From assembly GCA_963930775.1 (NCBI GenBank), contig OZ005689.1, positions 24,550,058 to 24,614,057 on the forward strand: 64,000 nucleotides of DNA. Reading direction: 5' to 3'. Each line of letters starts with the position of its first letter. The first letter of the stretch is position 1. The translations under genes were made by a program, and so were the position numbers. Positions 44,085 through 56,209 of this stretch are shown here, piece by piece. The notes under the pieces are model-generated. The model saw only the letters and a program-made list of their open reading frames with translations, made no database searches and was not told the DNA's origin. Source of the DNA: Cliona cf. orientalis (taxonomy: Eukaryota; Porifera; Demospongiae; Clionaida; Clionaidae).

Positions 44085-44665
44085 CCCGCGCGCATGCGCA
44101 AGGGGTAAAGTGTCGTCGTTGCTGTCGTTGTTAGCAGAAAAATCGCCATATCTGGAGGTCTAGACATCTGAGCGACTAGTTAGCACAATGAATCAGTCGA
44201 ATTTGGGGCTTCAGTGTGCTTCGAATCGAGGGATACGGTCCACGAGCGTCACAAATGGTGACTTTTTGTTAGCCATCGTAACCACGCCTATCGACAGTGC
44301 CCACCAATACATTATGCATGCAAGCCTTGTGCTTTCTGCTCATGCGCATAACATTCAATACTATGGACTGGTAAAGGTCGTCAATAATGCTAGTGGCACA
44401 CATTACTATCCACAGACTAGAATGCAAAGCCCCATCGAATCAGAATGTATTACCTATATGTATCTAGTCTAGATCTGGTGCAGACAGAGAGTCAGTGGTG
44501 TTTTGGCTGGTCACATGATCACCAACAGCCCTATAGCTATTATGATATAACCAATGGCTTATGGGGGTCTATAAACCCTTGATGCAATCAAGCAGCAACA
44601 AAAACAGATCTATAGATTGCGCATTGTGCGCGCAGGGTATGTGCTCTATAGAGCTCTAGTTCACA
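44085..44665 (+). repeat. Copy 2 of the 0.55-kb dispersed repeat
   Basis: Direct repeat of 43045-43610, roughly 75-80 % identical by eye, beginning at GCGCATGCGCAAGGGGTAAAG. The GCGCATGCGC core resembles an NRF-1-type palindrome, so the segment may carry a TE promoter. An open frame inside (44188-44472) is not conserved in copy 1. Confidence 0.75.
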
Positions 44666-45115
44666 ATTATTATTACAATATCATTATGCATACAATTGTG
44701 TATATCACATAACATCACTAACAACTCAATCAGTGTTTGCAAGCTGCAACATAGTAATTATTGTATGTGTGATATGAACATGATTAAAGCACCTACATGA
44801 ATCGGAGATAAAGGGGAAATAATTGTACCAGCTCAGGTTAACAGTCGAATGGAACAGCACCATCAACAATACTAAACAGCTAGTCTATCATTCAGCAAAT
44901 ACTGTCTTCATTGGCAATTTGCAATGTCGAAATATGTCCCATTTATGATTGAATTTCTTCATAAGCTTAGTTACATCTCAGTTATATCACTGATAGATCA
45001 TTCAAACAGTCTAATGTTTATGTGTTATCCGTATAATAGCACTATAATATGGTGTGTACATCTTGTGTTTCTATTTCGTCCCATTCAACAATGGCCAGCC
45101 AGTGAGCAGTACTAC
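44666..45115. other. Non-coding stretch
   Basis: AT-rich sequence; no gene or repeat boundary seen. Confidence 0.5.
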
Positions 45116-45119
45116 TTAA

Positions 45120-45765
45120 CCGATTATGGGCGATAGACGCCAATTGGCGTCATATGCGTAATGTACGTTATAGGCGATTGACGCCAAATGGCGTCAAAGC
45201 CGTTTTCTTCGCGTTTTTCGTGCATAGCGCTAACGCTAGGCTACTACGCTCTACGTCCGGTTTGTGGTTAGCCGCTGACCGCCGCTACTAAGCTATGGCT
45301 TCAGGTCGCGCCGGTAGCAATTAAGTGGGTGTGACCGATACCGTTAACCAAGCCGCTCGATCACCATTATGATCGACCCGGGCGAAAGTTCGAGGCTATT
45401 ATCGTTGAACCAACAGAGCTACAGCCATGGCGCTTGGTCCATAGCTAGACGAGTGGATAGCGACTACCTACGAGTAGCCGCTTTGTGAAGCCAACCTTGA
45501 ACGCGAGCGGCAGACTTAAAGACGGCGGCCATGATCGAGGTAAGAAGGCTTTTAAGCTTTTAGACGCTACTACAGCGTTTAGTTCGATAGTGTATGGCGG
45601 GACAGAAGAACGTGAGGCTTCTGGCAACTTATGTAGTTGTCAACAAAGCCTTTAGAGGTAGCTAAGGCCTGTTACTTAGCTACAATAAGCTTGTCTATAG
45701 GACGCTTTATTAAATATTTCGGAGTTCAAAGTTCAATTGACCTGTACAACCACGCCCATAATCGG
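45120..45765. mobile_element. TTAA-flanked MITE, copy 1
   Basis: Ends CCGATTATGGGCG and CGCCCATAATCGG flanked by TTAA on both sides (45116-45119, 45766-45769), the target signature of piggyBac-type elements. The left end carries two palindromes of the type GACGCCAATTGGCGTC. 646 bases; no coding frame. A second copy is at 48205-50872. Confidence 0.85.
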
Positions 45766-45938
45766 TTAATTATCAAAAACTCAAGGTCACTAAAGTCAGT
45801 AGACACTTGTTCACCAATGGCTTCCATAAATGTTTTTGTCCTCTTTCATTGAAGTGGAAACTTCTGATTTTCATGTGGAGTACGTTTACGTTTTGAACCA
45901 ACATTAGGTGCTTGTTCCTCTCTAACATCGAATAGATT

Positions 45939-46250
45939 CAGGGGTGGATCCAGACCCCTTTTCTGATTAGCTGTCTGGTACTTAGCTTGTATAGCAGTGT
46001 AAAATCTAGGCTCATAGAACCCCCCCCCCCCCCCATGCCTTTTGCTAGCTACAGTACTAAAGCCTCTGTCTTTAGCTCACCTACTTGGACATTTCTTATT
46101 GAATATTTGTGCATCACAAGACCTCGAATTTGCAATCTGGCAAGAAATGGGCGTGGTCAACAAGCAAAGTGGGCCTGGCTTAAAATTCTCGCGCTTTGCG
46201 TGCGTACTGTTAAATTATGAATCCCTATGTGATAAATCCTGAATCCGCCC
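45939..46250. mobile_element. hAT-like MITE with C run
   Basis: CAGGGGTGGATCCAG at the left and the inverse of GGGGCGGATTCAGGATT at the right. It contains a C run (46021-46035) and the phrase GGGCGTGGTCAACAAGCAAAGTG, also found in the hAT elements at 11.7 and 12.3 kb. Confidence 0.7.
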
Positions 46251-46670
46251 CGGGGATTTGAGCAGTTTTGCACTTACACTTCACATAATATTGCTTTGCA
46301 TTGTTGCTTATTGTTGTAGCAAGCACATTGGCATGTCTACCCATTGCCAGATTTTCTACGAGCTATATTATGGAAGAAATTTCTACCCATTACCAAAGGG
46401 TAGATAAAGCACTCAGGTCATGGAATTAAAGCAGAGTTCCCATTCCACCTTATGGTAATTGCCTTTTTTATTCATCTTATATAATGCATGCTTGTGTACA
46501 GTGTGAGAATAACTAGAGCAGGTGCTCAACACAAATGGAAACATCATGCTTTGTCATCCTGCTTCCTTGCTGAATTTTGGTACATGTACAGTGTATGGAT
46601 AAAATTATGGATGATGAGAACTTGTCTAGATCATTCTTTCTCTTCAGTGAGTGTGAATGCTATATATTAC

Positions 46671-47990
46671 AAGTATAAAAAACAATTGAATAAAATTGAA
46701 GAATGAAGTAGGGATGGCAGGATCAAAAAGTACACAAACAAGAGATAATCGCATCTACTATACATCCCTACGCTTGCTTTTCTCGACTATTATATTATAG
46801 CTATGCCCCTAATATGTTGACGCATTTGTTGAGTGCAGTAGCTAGCTAGCTATGTGGGAGATATTCAGGTTGTTCCCTAGTTGTTATAAAGGTTCGAGTT
46901 TATCAGTTTTGATTCAATCGTATATTATTACTGATTACTTTTGTAACCCTCAAAAAGCAAGCGTAGGGATGTATAGTAGATACGATTATCTCTTGTTTGT
47001 GTACTTTTTGATCCTGCCATCCCTACTTCATTCTTCAATTTTATTCAATTGTTTTTTATACTTGTTTCTGTTCTTTTTTTATTGTACTTAGTGTAATTTA
47101 TCAATGCCATCTTATCACAACTTCTGTCCAGTGTAATTATAAGTGGAAGCTTAATAGGAGGTGTCAGAATTCGTAGCCACGCCCCTCATTAACTTGTGTT
47201 CATATGCCTGTAATAGTGATTATTTAGGCGGCCCATGAGACTCTGCTTAGGGAGAAAACCGAATTCTAAGTTTTATTGTTGGCAGCAGCTAGCTCAGTAC
47301 CGGGCATAATTTTATGATCTGTACGTTTAACCGCTCCTCAAGCCGCTTGTCGGGAGGATAGTATGCCGGATATCTATGATCAATCCAGCGGAGCACTAGC
47401 GCTGCACGCGCTAGCGAATAGCTCGCCTATGCCTAGTGCCTTACCGCTCCTCGAGCCTTGAACCTTCATATCCATGATAGATCCAGCGCACAGCTGAACT
47501 TGGTAGTACGTACGTAGTACGTAGCTAGCTAGCTCGCGATCGCCTAGGGCGCGGCCAGGCGCTGTCACATGACTTCACCATAGCAACACATTCCGAGCAT
47601 GCGCATTATATCACAAAATGGCGGCGTATCACCAATCGTTAATGCGCCGTACACACCCAATATTACCTAACTGTCGAGATAACGCCAAACTAGCGTGCCA
47701 CTGCACTGCGCGCTACAAAATAGAGTGGATTTATATGAGAAGTAAGGTGAGAGGTCCAGACAGTCTTGAGTTAGCCCTGGAAATGAGAAAGAAGAAAGAA
47801 AGAATGAGAAATGGCCATTTTTTTGAACATCTGGTTCTGGCATGTACAATTGATTTGATGAATGATCTTGGTCTTGTTAGATAGATAATTTGCTGGAGAT
47901 TCCGATTTTCACACTTAGAAATTCCACAAAACTACTTATTTTGAAATATTTGGGTATTTGTAATGTATTACATATCCGGGCCATCCCTAC
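46671..47990 (+). repeat. 1.3-kb repeat with internal hairpin, copy A
   Basis: It starts with an about 115-base arm (46671-46788; GTAGGGATGGCAGGATCAAA ... ACATCCCTACGCTTGC) that recurs inverted at 46950-47068, and ends GCCATCCCTAC (47981-47990). The same arrangement occurs inverted at 58217-59415. The TAGGGATGGC ends with TA suggest a DNA element. A 88-codon frame (47618-47884) is broken in copy B, so I do not call it a gene. Confidence 0.75.
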
Positions 47991-48200
47991 TTATAGAGTC
48001 TACCGACTCTATGATAGTATGCACAGTGCATGTATGTATGGCTTACTGGCCATATTTTTGTACCTCTAGTATTGGAAGTGGTAATTACTACAGCTTACAC
48101 ATTAATTTTGTGCATCAATATTATTGTATTGTAGAGAATATTGGAATGAGTACAGATGGAGACAGCTGATGGATAGTACAATATGAAGCACTTCTGTGTT
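47991..48200. other. Spacer between repeats
   Basis: It begins with ATAGAGTCTACCGACTCTATGA, a palindrome also present at the end of copy B (58195-58215). No gene. Confidence 0.5.
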
Positions 48201-48508
48201 TTAACCGATTATACGCCATTGACGCCAATTGGCGTCATGCGCGCGAACCGCCGTTGACGCCAATTGGCATCAGTACAGCTATAATAGCGCTATGGCACCG
48301 CCTACATTCCAAAGAACGAGAAGCCATAGCTTTGGCTTCCTGTCTATGACTACTAGGGGGCCACCCTTACATACCTGTGGCGTGAGGTCACGGTTGGCCC
48401 AACCTACCGCTCGCTACTAAAAATGTTTTTGTGAAGATCGACGATAATGGCGATCGATCCGGGTACGAGAGCGGTACGTTTTCTACCACAGGGCAGGAGC
48501 TACAGCAG

Positions 48509-50436
48509 GCATTCTTGCAGTTTAGGTTCCGTACAATAAAAAAATTGCGTATTAGTGCACGAGTATATAGATGACATACGTACAGTCGCGTACTTCGCGC
48601 TACAATAATAATTACTGTACATACATGTACGTGTATTTGAAATTATTGGCGGGAAAATGGCCTTCACTCCGGCTTCTTGGCGGGAATTTTACAAATTATT
48701 GGCGGGTAAATGGCCTTCACTCCGGCTTCTGCTTGTCCTCTGGGCTTACCAGTTGAATACTGGTCTTATAAGCGACTGATCAGAGAAGTCCTAGTAGACC
48801 AAGGCACCATCATCAACTGGTGTAAGCGATATGGGCTGCTAGCACGGTCTCAGATCTGCACCCGGTGCAATAAAAGCATGCTGTGGGAGACTGATTCCTC
48901 CAGAAATGATGGATATAGGTATATACACTGCAGTATACAATTAATATAATATCAAGAACAAAATAACTGATAATAGGTGGCGTTGTCCTGTGAGCAGTTG
49001 TAGGAGGATGAAATCGATCAGGGATGGATCATGGTTCTCTGGTAGCCATCTTTCACTTGAGAAGATCCTGGAGATCACCTACTTATGGTGTGAGGATCTG
49101 CCACAGCACACCATAATGAAGTGGTGTCAGGTAGCAGAGCACACTATCGTAGACTGGTGTTGCTTCTGCAGAGAGGTGTGCATAGTGTTTGAGGCAGACC
49201 ATTTTGAGAAGATAGGTGGACCTGGCTGTATAGTAGAGATCGATGAGTCAAAGTTTGGCAAACGTAAGTATAATAGAGGAAGGTTGCGAGACGGTAAGTG
49301 GGTGCTCGGAGGAATTGAAAGAGGTTCTGATAATATCTTTGTGAGAGTTGTGCATACACGAGATGCAGCCACTCTCCTTCCCATTATACAGAAATGTGTA
49401 GAGCCGGGTACCACAATCATCACCGATGAATGGCACGCCTATGGGCGACTTTCTGCACATGGATTCACCCACCAATCAGTGAACCACACACTTCATTTTG
49501 TCGATCCGACAACTGGTGCCCACACCAACAACATCGAGGGCACATGGAGCCTGGCGAAAATGAAGCTGAAACGGGGGAGTGGTACCAGCAGCCAACATTT
49601 CCCAGGCTACCTAGTAGAGTATATGTGGAGGAGGAAGTATGGAAAAGACTTTGCATTTGCAAACTTTATAAACCACATAGCTAATGTATACAAGGTTTTC
49701 TAACACTAATACACACACTAGCAGTACATCATAATCATAAATTGTAGTTAAATAACATAGAATATGAGCTTAATTTACTTTATAGTCCCTAACCTGTCGT
49801 TTTTCACTTTAACATGTCAGTACTCTTCACCTGTCTGTGTCACCGCTTTTGTGTAGCTACTATACAGCCATTCGTGTACTCTGATATAAATACACGAAAT
49901 AATACAATACATGACTACCAATTTTCTCAATGAACACTGGGCTCGTCCCCAGACCCCACCCCTGAACGCTAACTTATCCAAATACGCGATATACGCAATT
50001 ACAGTATTTATTATCGTAGCGCGAAATACGCGAGTGTACGTATGTCATCAAAATACTTGTGCACTAATAACGCGATATACGCAATTTTTTTATTGTACGG
50101 AACCTAAACTGCAAGAATCTGTCGCTAAGTAGGAAACCTGGCTCTTTTATATTTGCTGAACTATTCTTGCATTAACCCATACTCAAAATGTTTCAAATGT
50201 GAGTGGTCACTCTCCATAGTGGGTCACATAATACCATACCGTCATGAAAGAGCAATGCTACGGAATATCGGATCCTCCCCCCCTGACTTTGGGCTCAATT
50301 TCCTGCCGAGGTCTCAGCTGCAATGAAAGTACACCCAATGTATACTGATAGATATATAGATCTATGCACATGTACCATTTCCCACCCACCCCCTCTAAAC
50401 GTAAACTCCACATTCCCCTTTTGAGATAACATTTTC
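48509..50436 (+). mobile_element. Merlin DNA transposon (boundaries approximate)
   Basis: ACAGCAG stands on both sides of the insert (48502-48508, 50437-50443). Inside, TTCTTGCAGTTTAGGTTCCG at 48512 recurs inverted at about 50098-50117, continuing through a poly-A stretch and GCGTAT. The right inverted repeat lies 320 bases short of the duplication, so either the insert is composite or one boundary is wrong. The transposase lies between the repeats. Confidence 0.6.
48710..49703 (+). CDS. Merlin transposase (ISXO2/IS1016-like), one intron
   Basis: CDS join 48710-48918 and 48977-49703, with an intron of 58 bases (GTATAT donor, TAATAG acceptor) joining DGY-R-WRCP. About 311 residues. The N-terminal part has C-x2-C (ICTRCNKSMLW) and, after the intron, C-x4-C (WRCPVSSC) for zinc. 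The core has D in VEIDESKFGKR, D in ITDEWHAYGRL and E in HTNNIEGTWSLAK, the DDE triad of the ISXO2 family, with KTRKRG-like basic patches. No stop or frameshift appears, so this copy may encode a functional enzyme. The ATG at 48710 lies in a 60-base direct duplication with another ATG at 48653, so the start is ambiguous. Confidence 0.88.
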
Positions 50437-50876
50437 ACAGCAGCCGATCTATGGCCAAAGAAGTTATGCATGGGTCACCTATATCCCAGTTTAGATCTAC
50501 CACTCAACATTCAGTGTTTGTGTATGCGCTTCGTATTATAGCTAGACTAGGTCTATACCTACAAAGATATGACGAGCTTTTCAACGGAGCCAAGCGCTTA
50601 CCTGGGAGCGACTCGAAGACGGCGGCCATTATGGAGGTTAGTAAGCTTATAAGCTTTTGTGTATGTTTGTAGCTTATAGTACATATAGTAGCGCCCTAGC
50701 GGCGTACTAGAATGTAGCAGCTACCTGTCTTACATATCATGAAGGCCTGTACTGCCTGTGTGGCTGTGCTGCTATGCTGTACAAGACACTTTATTTGTGT
50801 CACTATACTTTCTTGAATACAATTCGGCGTTGGCAATACATATGACGTCATGACCTCTTGGCCTATAATCGGTTAA

Positions 50877-51640
50877 TTAAAAAGGGTAAGTAATGACATG
50901 GAACCTCACACCAGGAATGTCATTCAGTGATGTGGAAGACAGCTTAAGATCATTGAAATGACTAGACTCACAGGGAAAAATCCTCAATGCATTTCACATC
51001 GACAAGTGCTGCTCGTGGCGAAATAAAAGTACAAAGTGTGTTTGGAGTGCAGTTGAATGTATAATTATTTGGATATATTTCATGCATGCAGTGAAGTGAT
51101 TCACAGAAAAGGTTCCCAAACGTCACACTTTGAGCTATGCTTACACAAGCGAATGGAAGATGGTATTCAGAGCCTGCAGTGACCATGGAAAGGAGCGTCT
51201 TTACACAACAGTCTCCAGATATTCTCAAGTGCAACCTCAATGAATTTATTCAACGGTAGAAGGATGCTGAGTATGACGGAAGGAAACTCTTGGGATCTAA
51301 GGCACTGAAATAACTTGATACCTAAGAATCCATAATTATGAAGAAAGGTTGTCTCTCAGGAATACAACCAGACAGAGAAACAAAAATTTGAAAATCTACA
51401 CAAAATTTTTAATTTAATCACGGTCTCTTCAAAGTGTGTAGTAGAGCTGGCATATAGTCTGTTAACTGTTTCTCTAACCAGAATGGCAGCTAACTTTGAG
51501 AAAATACCAAGTCAAACAATTCAAGAATTCAATTTTCAGTATCCATCTACGAATGAGAAGTTCAGTCTCCAGTTACAAATGAAGGGCAGAAATTGGTTCT
51601 GTACAAAATGGCACTAAATAAAACATTATATAGGGGAGAT
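50877..51640. other. Non-coding stretch
   Basis: AT-rich DNA without recognisable coding sequence; it runs into the tandem repeat. Confidence 0.5.
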
Positions 51641-51990
51641 TTAGTACCAAGTGACGCTAAATCTCTACTATTTCTTTAGTGGAATTGATCACTCAATGAT
51701 TCATTCCTCTATATATAGGGAAGATTTAGTGCCATCAAGCACTAAGTTTGCCTACATTATTGTAGGGAATATCAATTTTAGTGCCACGTGCACTAAATCA
51801 CTCCTATCATTTAAATTTGATAGGGAGAAATAAGTGAGGGTAGCACTATTTCTTACCTACAATAGAATGGGGTATAAATAGTGCCATCAAGCACTAAATT
51901 TTGCGTACATTATTATAGGGAACATTTAGTGCCACATGCACTAAATCACTCCTATTATTTAAATTGACTATAAGGAGAAGTCAGTGAGGG
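51641..51990. repeat. Tandem repeat of about 151-155 bases with palindromic TAGTGCC boxes
   Basis: TAGTGCCATCAAGCACTAA recurs at 51730 and 51881, with TAGTGCCACGTGCACTAAATC downstream in each unit; the array resumes at 56386-56480 beyond the Gypsy insert. Boxes like AGTGC..GCACT are short palindromes. It may be satellite or a MITE interior. Confidence 0.75.
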
Positions 51991-51994
51991 TGGC

Positions 51995-52167
51995 TGTAAT
52001 GTTGTTATTGTTAGGTCAAAGGTCACTAATTTGTATTATGTCATACTGTGTGTGATCATGTGATCTACCTCATGGTAAATGATTGTGTGTGTGCCAATTG
52101 CTGTGGAATACAAGATAAATCTATGAGAATCTAAGAGTCACTAAGAATAGTTCTAGTGAACATAGCA
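51995..52167 (+). repeat. 5' LTR of the Gypsy element
   Basis: Starts TGTAATGTTGTTATTG and ends GTGAACATAGCA. It is followed after one base by the primer site. No clear TATA box was identified. Confidence 0.93.
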
Positions 52168-52168
52168 T

Positions 52169-52181
52169 TGGCGACGAGGAT
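52169..52181 (+). promoter_or_regulatory. Primer binding site, tRNA-Ser(GCU) type
   Basis: TGGCGACGAGGAT is complementary over 13 bases to ATCCTCGTCG plus CCA, the 3' end of animal tRNA-Ser(GCU) as I recall it. It lies directly downstream of the 5' LTR. Confidence 0.75.
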
Positions 52182-52199
52182 AAAGATTCATTTCTAGGA

Positions 52200-53655
52200 A
52201 TGGCTACAAGACCGGACGTAAATCCATTACCGTCATTCGATCCAGTTGGTGATCCAACATCACTAAGTCAACGTTGGATGACGTGGAAAAAACGTTTCGA
52301 AACCTATTTACTTGCTCTGAACATCACAGAAGACAAGCAGAAAAGAGCTCTGTTGCTTTATCAGGCAGGGCAAGAAACACAAGAGATTTTTGAGACTCTC
52401 ACTGACACGGGAACGGATTATAATACAGCCCTCAGTAAGCTTGATGCCTATTTCCTACCAAAAAAGAACGTCGATTATGAAACATTTCAGTTCCGACAAG
52501 CAACTCAAAAGAGCGATGAAACAGTCGATCAGTTTGTCACTCGTCTACGTAAGCTAGCCAAGCATTGCGAATTCACCGACCTCGACAAAGAGCTAAAATT
52601 AGCTGTCATTCAAAACTGCACATCAAAACGCTTGAGGAGATATGCCCTGAGGGAGGAGGACATGACACTTGATAAAATACTGACGAAAGCTAGAGCCCTA
52701 GAAAGCAGCGAAAAACAAGCCAAAAGGATGGAAGACACTGCTGCACAGTCGACCGACCGTCCCATGGAAAGTGTCCGACAGGTTCGAAAAAGCCAACACC
52801 CTCCTGGACAGACTCAAAACCGTTCGCAGCAAAAATCGTCGACTCAGTGTCGCCAGTGTGGATTGACGTGGCCCCATACAAAGAAACCGTGCCCAGCCAG
52901 AGGCAAAACGTGCAACAAGTGTGGCAAACCGAACCATTTTGCCAAAATGTGCTTAACTGGTCAAAAGGCACCATCCACACGAGGTCAAAGTGGACCACAA
53001 CGACGACCCCCAAATCGCAGACGTGTCAACACCGTTTCAGCCGAACCAATTCAGGATGAGGATGATAGTAGTAGTGATGAAGAGTATATCTACACACTTG
53101 GGCATAAGCCGGGCACGATGCGAGTGCCAGAAACTAACGTTGAGATCGATGGAGTGAAAATGAAAATGATGATTGATACCGGTGCATCTACTGATATAAT
53201 TGACGAAATAGCATTTGAGAAAATCAAACAAACTCGTGCAACGCAGCTCGAGGAAGACACATGTCGTATATTCGCGTACGGTTCGCAATCTCGCCTAGCT
53301 GCGCTTGGGAAATTTGACACCAACATCCGAGCGAATGGGAAACAAATAATGACCACTGTTCACGTTCTTGAAGGAAAACACGGATCTCTCTTTACCGCTA
53401 GCAAGCTTGGCCTAGTCGATGTCAAGGTCAATAACGTTGCAACTGATTCCAGTTTGATTGAGCAGTATCCAAGTGTATTTCAAGGAATTGGAAAACTCAA
53501 AAATTTCGAAGTGAAGCTGCATATTGACGAAACCGTACCACCAGTAGCCCAATCTGCACGCAGAATTCCATTTCATCTCAGAAAGGTGTCCGCTGAGCTA
53601 AAGAAGCTCGAGGAGCAAGACATCATCGAGAAAGTCGACACCCTGGGTCTCTCCA
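52200..53655 (+). pseudogene. gag-pro: Gypsy gag and protease
   Basis: The frame starts MATRPDVNPLPSFDPVGDPT at 52200, soon after the primer site. Residues 1-200 are capsid-like (RKRFETYL region, FRQATQKSDETVDQFVTRLR). Two zinc knuckles follow (C-x2-C-x9-C region near 218 and canonical CNKCGKPNHFAKMC near 240). The aspartic protease has MIDTGASTDIID near 320. The frame goes on into the RT N-terminus (FHLRKVSAELKKLEEQDIIE) and shifts at about 53645-53655, just before VVIPKKNGDVRLCVD. Structural protein and protease of the element. Confidence 0.92.
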
Positions 53656-54633
53656 TTGGTTGTAATTCCCAAAAAGAATGGGGATGTACGTCTATGCGTC
53701 GATATGCGGATGCCAAACCAAGCTATCCAGAGAGAGAGACACCCAAGTCCAACTTCAGATAATTTAGTTGATGCTCTCAATGGTGCAAAGATTTTCTCTA
53801 AACTTGACCTGCGTTCAGGTTATCATCAGTTGTCACTAGCTCCAGAAAGCAGATACATCACTACGTTTGCTACTCATGAAGGACTGAGAAGGTACAAGAG
53901 ATTGAATTTCGGTACCAACTCAGCGAGCGAAATCTTTCAACATATCATCAGTGAGCAAATTCGTGACATACCTGGATCTATCAACATCAGTGATGACGTT
54001 ATTTTGTTCGGAAAAACCAGACAGGAGCATGATCACGCTCTACATGCAGTCCTAGGACGACTTGCTGACTCGGGACTCACAATCTCCCCAGAAAAGTGTG
54101 AGTTCCACAAGGATTCACTTACCTTCTTTGGACTAGTCTTCTCAGCACATGGAGTCTCACCCGATCCCGCTAAAGTCAAAGCAATACATGATGCACGCCC
54201 TCCAAAGTCGGTTGGTGAAGTACGAAGTTTCCTCGGTATGGTTACGTATTGTGCAAAATTCATTCCCAATTTCAGTGATATCACCAAACCACTGAGAGAG
54301 CTCACCAAGAAAGACGTCAGATTTCAGTGGAAGGATGAGCATGACCAAGCATTTCAGAAAGTCAAAGAGTTGTTGACTAGTGACACGGTGATGGCTTATT
54401 TTGACAAAAACAAGCAGTCTGAGATCACAACAGATGCCTCACCTTTTGGATTGTCTGCCATTCTCTCACAGCACACTCCTGGACGGAATGATCGACGAAT
54501 TGTCGCATACGTCAGCAGATCACTCACTCCGGTAGAGCAACGATATTCCCAAACCGAAAGGGAAGCACTAGCGATTGTGTGGGCAGTTGAAAAGCTCCAC
54601 ACTTACCTATTTGGTGGACACTTCATGCTGTAA
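53656..54633 (+). pseudogene. pol: Gypsy reverse transcriptase and RNase H
   Basis: Continues from the frameshift with VVIPKKNGDVRLCVDMR, FSKLDLRSGYHQLSLAPES, INISDDVILFGKTR (the SDD active-site box of this lineage), SFLGMVTYCAKFIPNFSDIT and RNase H motifs TTDASPFGLSAIL and QTEREALAIVWAVEKL. It ends by frameshift at 54633 within GGHFML, where a TDHKPIE block would be expected. Confidence 0.92.
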
Positions 54634-56125
54634 GCCGATTGAGTTGATCCTCAACAATGCCAAGTCCAGACCACCCGCACGCATTGAGACGTGGAACCTC
54701 CGTCTTCAAGAATATCACTTCACTACTGTTCACACGAAAGGTCAAACCAATCCATCTGACTTCTTGTCTCGACACCCCAGTCCTGAAGTATCTCATGCTG
54801 ATGAACGATCAGCTGAACGCTACGTTAACTCTCACTCCACACCAAAGGCAATGTCACTACAAGAGATCAAGCAAGCAACGAAAGCAGACAGGACACTCCA
54901 GAAACTTGTAGAACTGATTCGAAGAAACAAATGGGCAGAGATCAAAGACTCTGACACTACGCAGGTAAATGTTGCCGAATTGAAGCTTTATAATCGAGTC
55001 CGCGATGAACTGACCGTCAGTGAAGCCGATGACCTTATTCTCAAAGGAACACGCATAGTCATTCCAAGCGAATTGCGTCAACGTGCCTTAGCCTTGGCTC
55101 ATAAAGGACACCAAGGAATAGTCAAACCAAACAGCTACTCAGAGAAAAGATTTGGTTTCCCAAGATTGATCGAGAAGTTGAAAAGCTACTCGATGGCTGT
55201 CTAGCCTGTCAAGCAAATGGTCCTAACACCAAACCTGATCCACTGCAGATGTCACCATTGCCACCAACACCATGGCACACAGTCCACATAGACTTTTGTG
55301 GCCCTTTTCCGACAGGAGAATATCTTCTGGTTGTCATCGATGCTTATTCCCGGTTTCCAGAAGTTGACATCATTCATTCCACATCTGCTAAAGGAACAAT
55401 TTCCAAATTAGACCGTATTTTTGCTACACATGGAGTACCTGTCATCATCCGCAGTGACAACGGACCTCCTTTCACAAGCAGTGAATTTGAATCGTACATG
55501 TCAGAGTTGGGAATAAACCACCAACGAATCACTCCCCTATAGCCCCAGGCAAATTCAGAAGCTGAAAATTTCATGAAACCATTGACAAAGACAATTCGTG
55601 CTGCCCGAACCGAACAGAAAGATTGGAAAAAAGAGCTATACACGTTCCTCCTGAATTCCACAACCGGATATCCGCCATCAGAACTCCTGTTCAATCGATC
55701 CATTCGAACAAAGCTTCCACAGACAGTCACAGTGCGTGACCAGCAGAAAGATTCTGTTGTGAGATCCCAAGACGAACAAGCCAAGTCCAAAATGAAGCAG
55801 TATGCAGAAAAAGCAGAACAAGTTTTCAACGAAATTCGATCCAAGTCCATTAAAAGTCACTCGTAAAAAAGGAACTATGGTTACAGCCCTCCGAAATGGC
55901 AAGTACGTCACACGAAATGCCTCTTTGTTTAAAAGAGTAAACCTTAGATTTTCTGAAGGAGAAGAGGAAGAGAGTGATGAGGACGAGGATGACTCTAGCA
56001 CTGAAAGTAATTCGAATGATCAGAATGACAATCGCCAGCCAAACAATCAGAATAACACGAGGAGGTATCCTGTGCGAAATCGTAAACATTTGAATCGATA
56101 TGGACAGAACATTTATGAAAGTTAA
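54634..56125 (+). pseudogene. pol: Gypsy RNase H tail and integrase
   Basis: Four frame pieces. 54634-55140 has KPIELILNNAKSRPPARIE, a linker, and H in LAHKGHQG. After a shift near 55140 comes the zinc finger C-L-A-C (DGCLACQANGP), then HIDFCGPFPTGEYLLVVIDA (first D), IIRSDNGPPFTS (second D), interrupted by TAG at about 55540-55542 after ITPL. After the TAG, PQANSEAENFMKPL supplies the E. The tail from about 55860, after another shift, ends VRNRKHLNRYGQNIYES at 56125. The DDE triad is complete, but no protein could be made through. Confidence 0.9.
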
Positions 56126-56195
56126 CTGTTGTTAATTAGTTGAGTTTTGTATAGCTAGGTTTACTATTAGTTGATTTTGTATAGACTTTAATTTT

Positions 56196-56209
56196 AAGGA
56201 AGGGAGGGG
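56196..56209 (+). promoter_or_regulatory. Polypurine tract
   Basis: AAGGAAGGGAGGGG immediately precedes the 3' LTR and would prime plus-strand cDNA synthesis. Confidence 0.88.

Larger units (their letters stand above)
48205..50872. mobile_element. TTAA-flanked MITE, copy 2, interrupted by Merlin
   Basis: Ends CCGATTATACGCC and GGCCTATAATCGG flanked by TTAA (48201-48204, 50873-50876). The left part has the same GACGCCAATTGGCGTC palindromes as copy 1 and the right part the same GACGGCGGCCAT and AAGCTT.TAAGCTTTT phrases. The 1.9 kb between 48509 and 50436 has no counterpart in copy 1 and contains the Merlin transposase. Confidence 0.8.

Noticed and set aside
44188-44472. 94-codon plus-strand ORF inside repeat copy 2
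   Set aside because: The corresponding stretch in copy 1 (43045-43610) is not open.
47618-47884. 88-codon ORF MAAYHQSLMRRTHPILPN as an element gene
   Set aside because: The inverted copy at 58217-59415 breaks the frame with stops and shifts, so it is not conserved.
51641-51990. CRISPR-like array
   Set aside because: The units are about 151 bases with no uniform short repeat and spacers; the genome is eukaryotic, and no cas-like gene is present.
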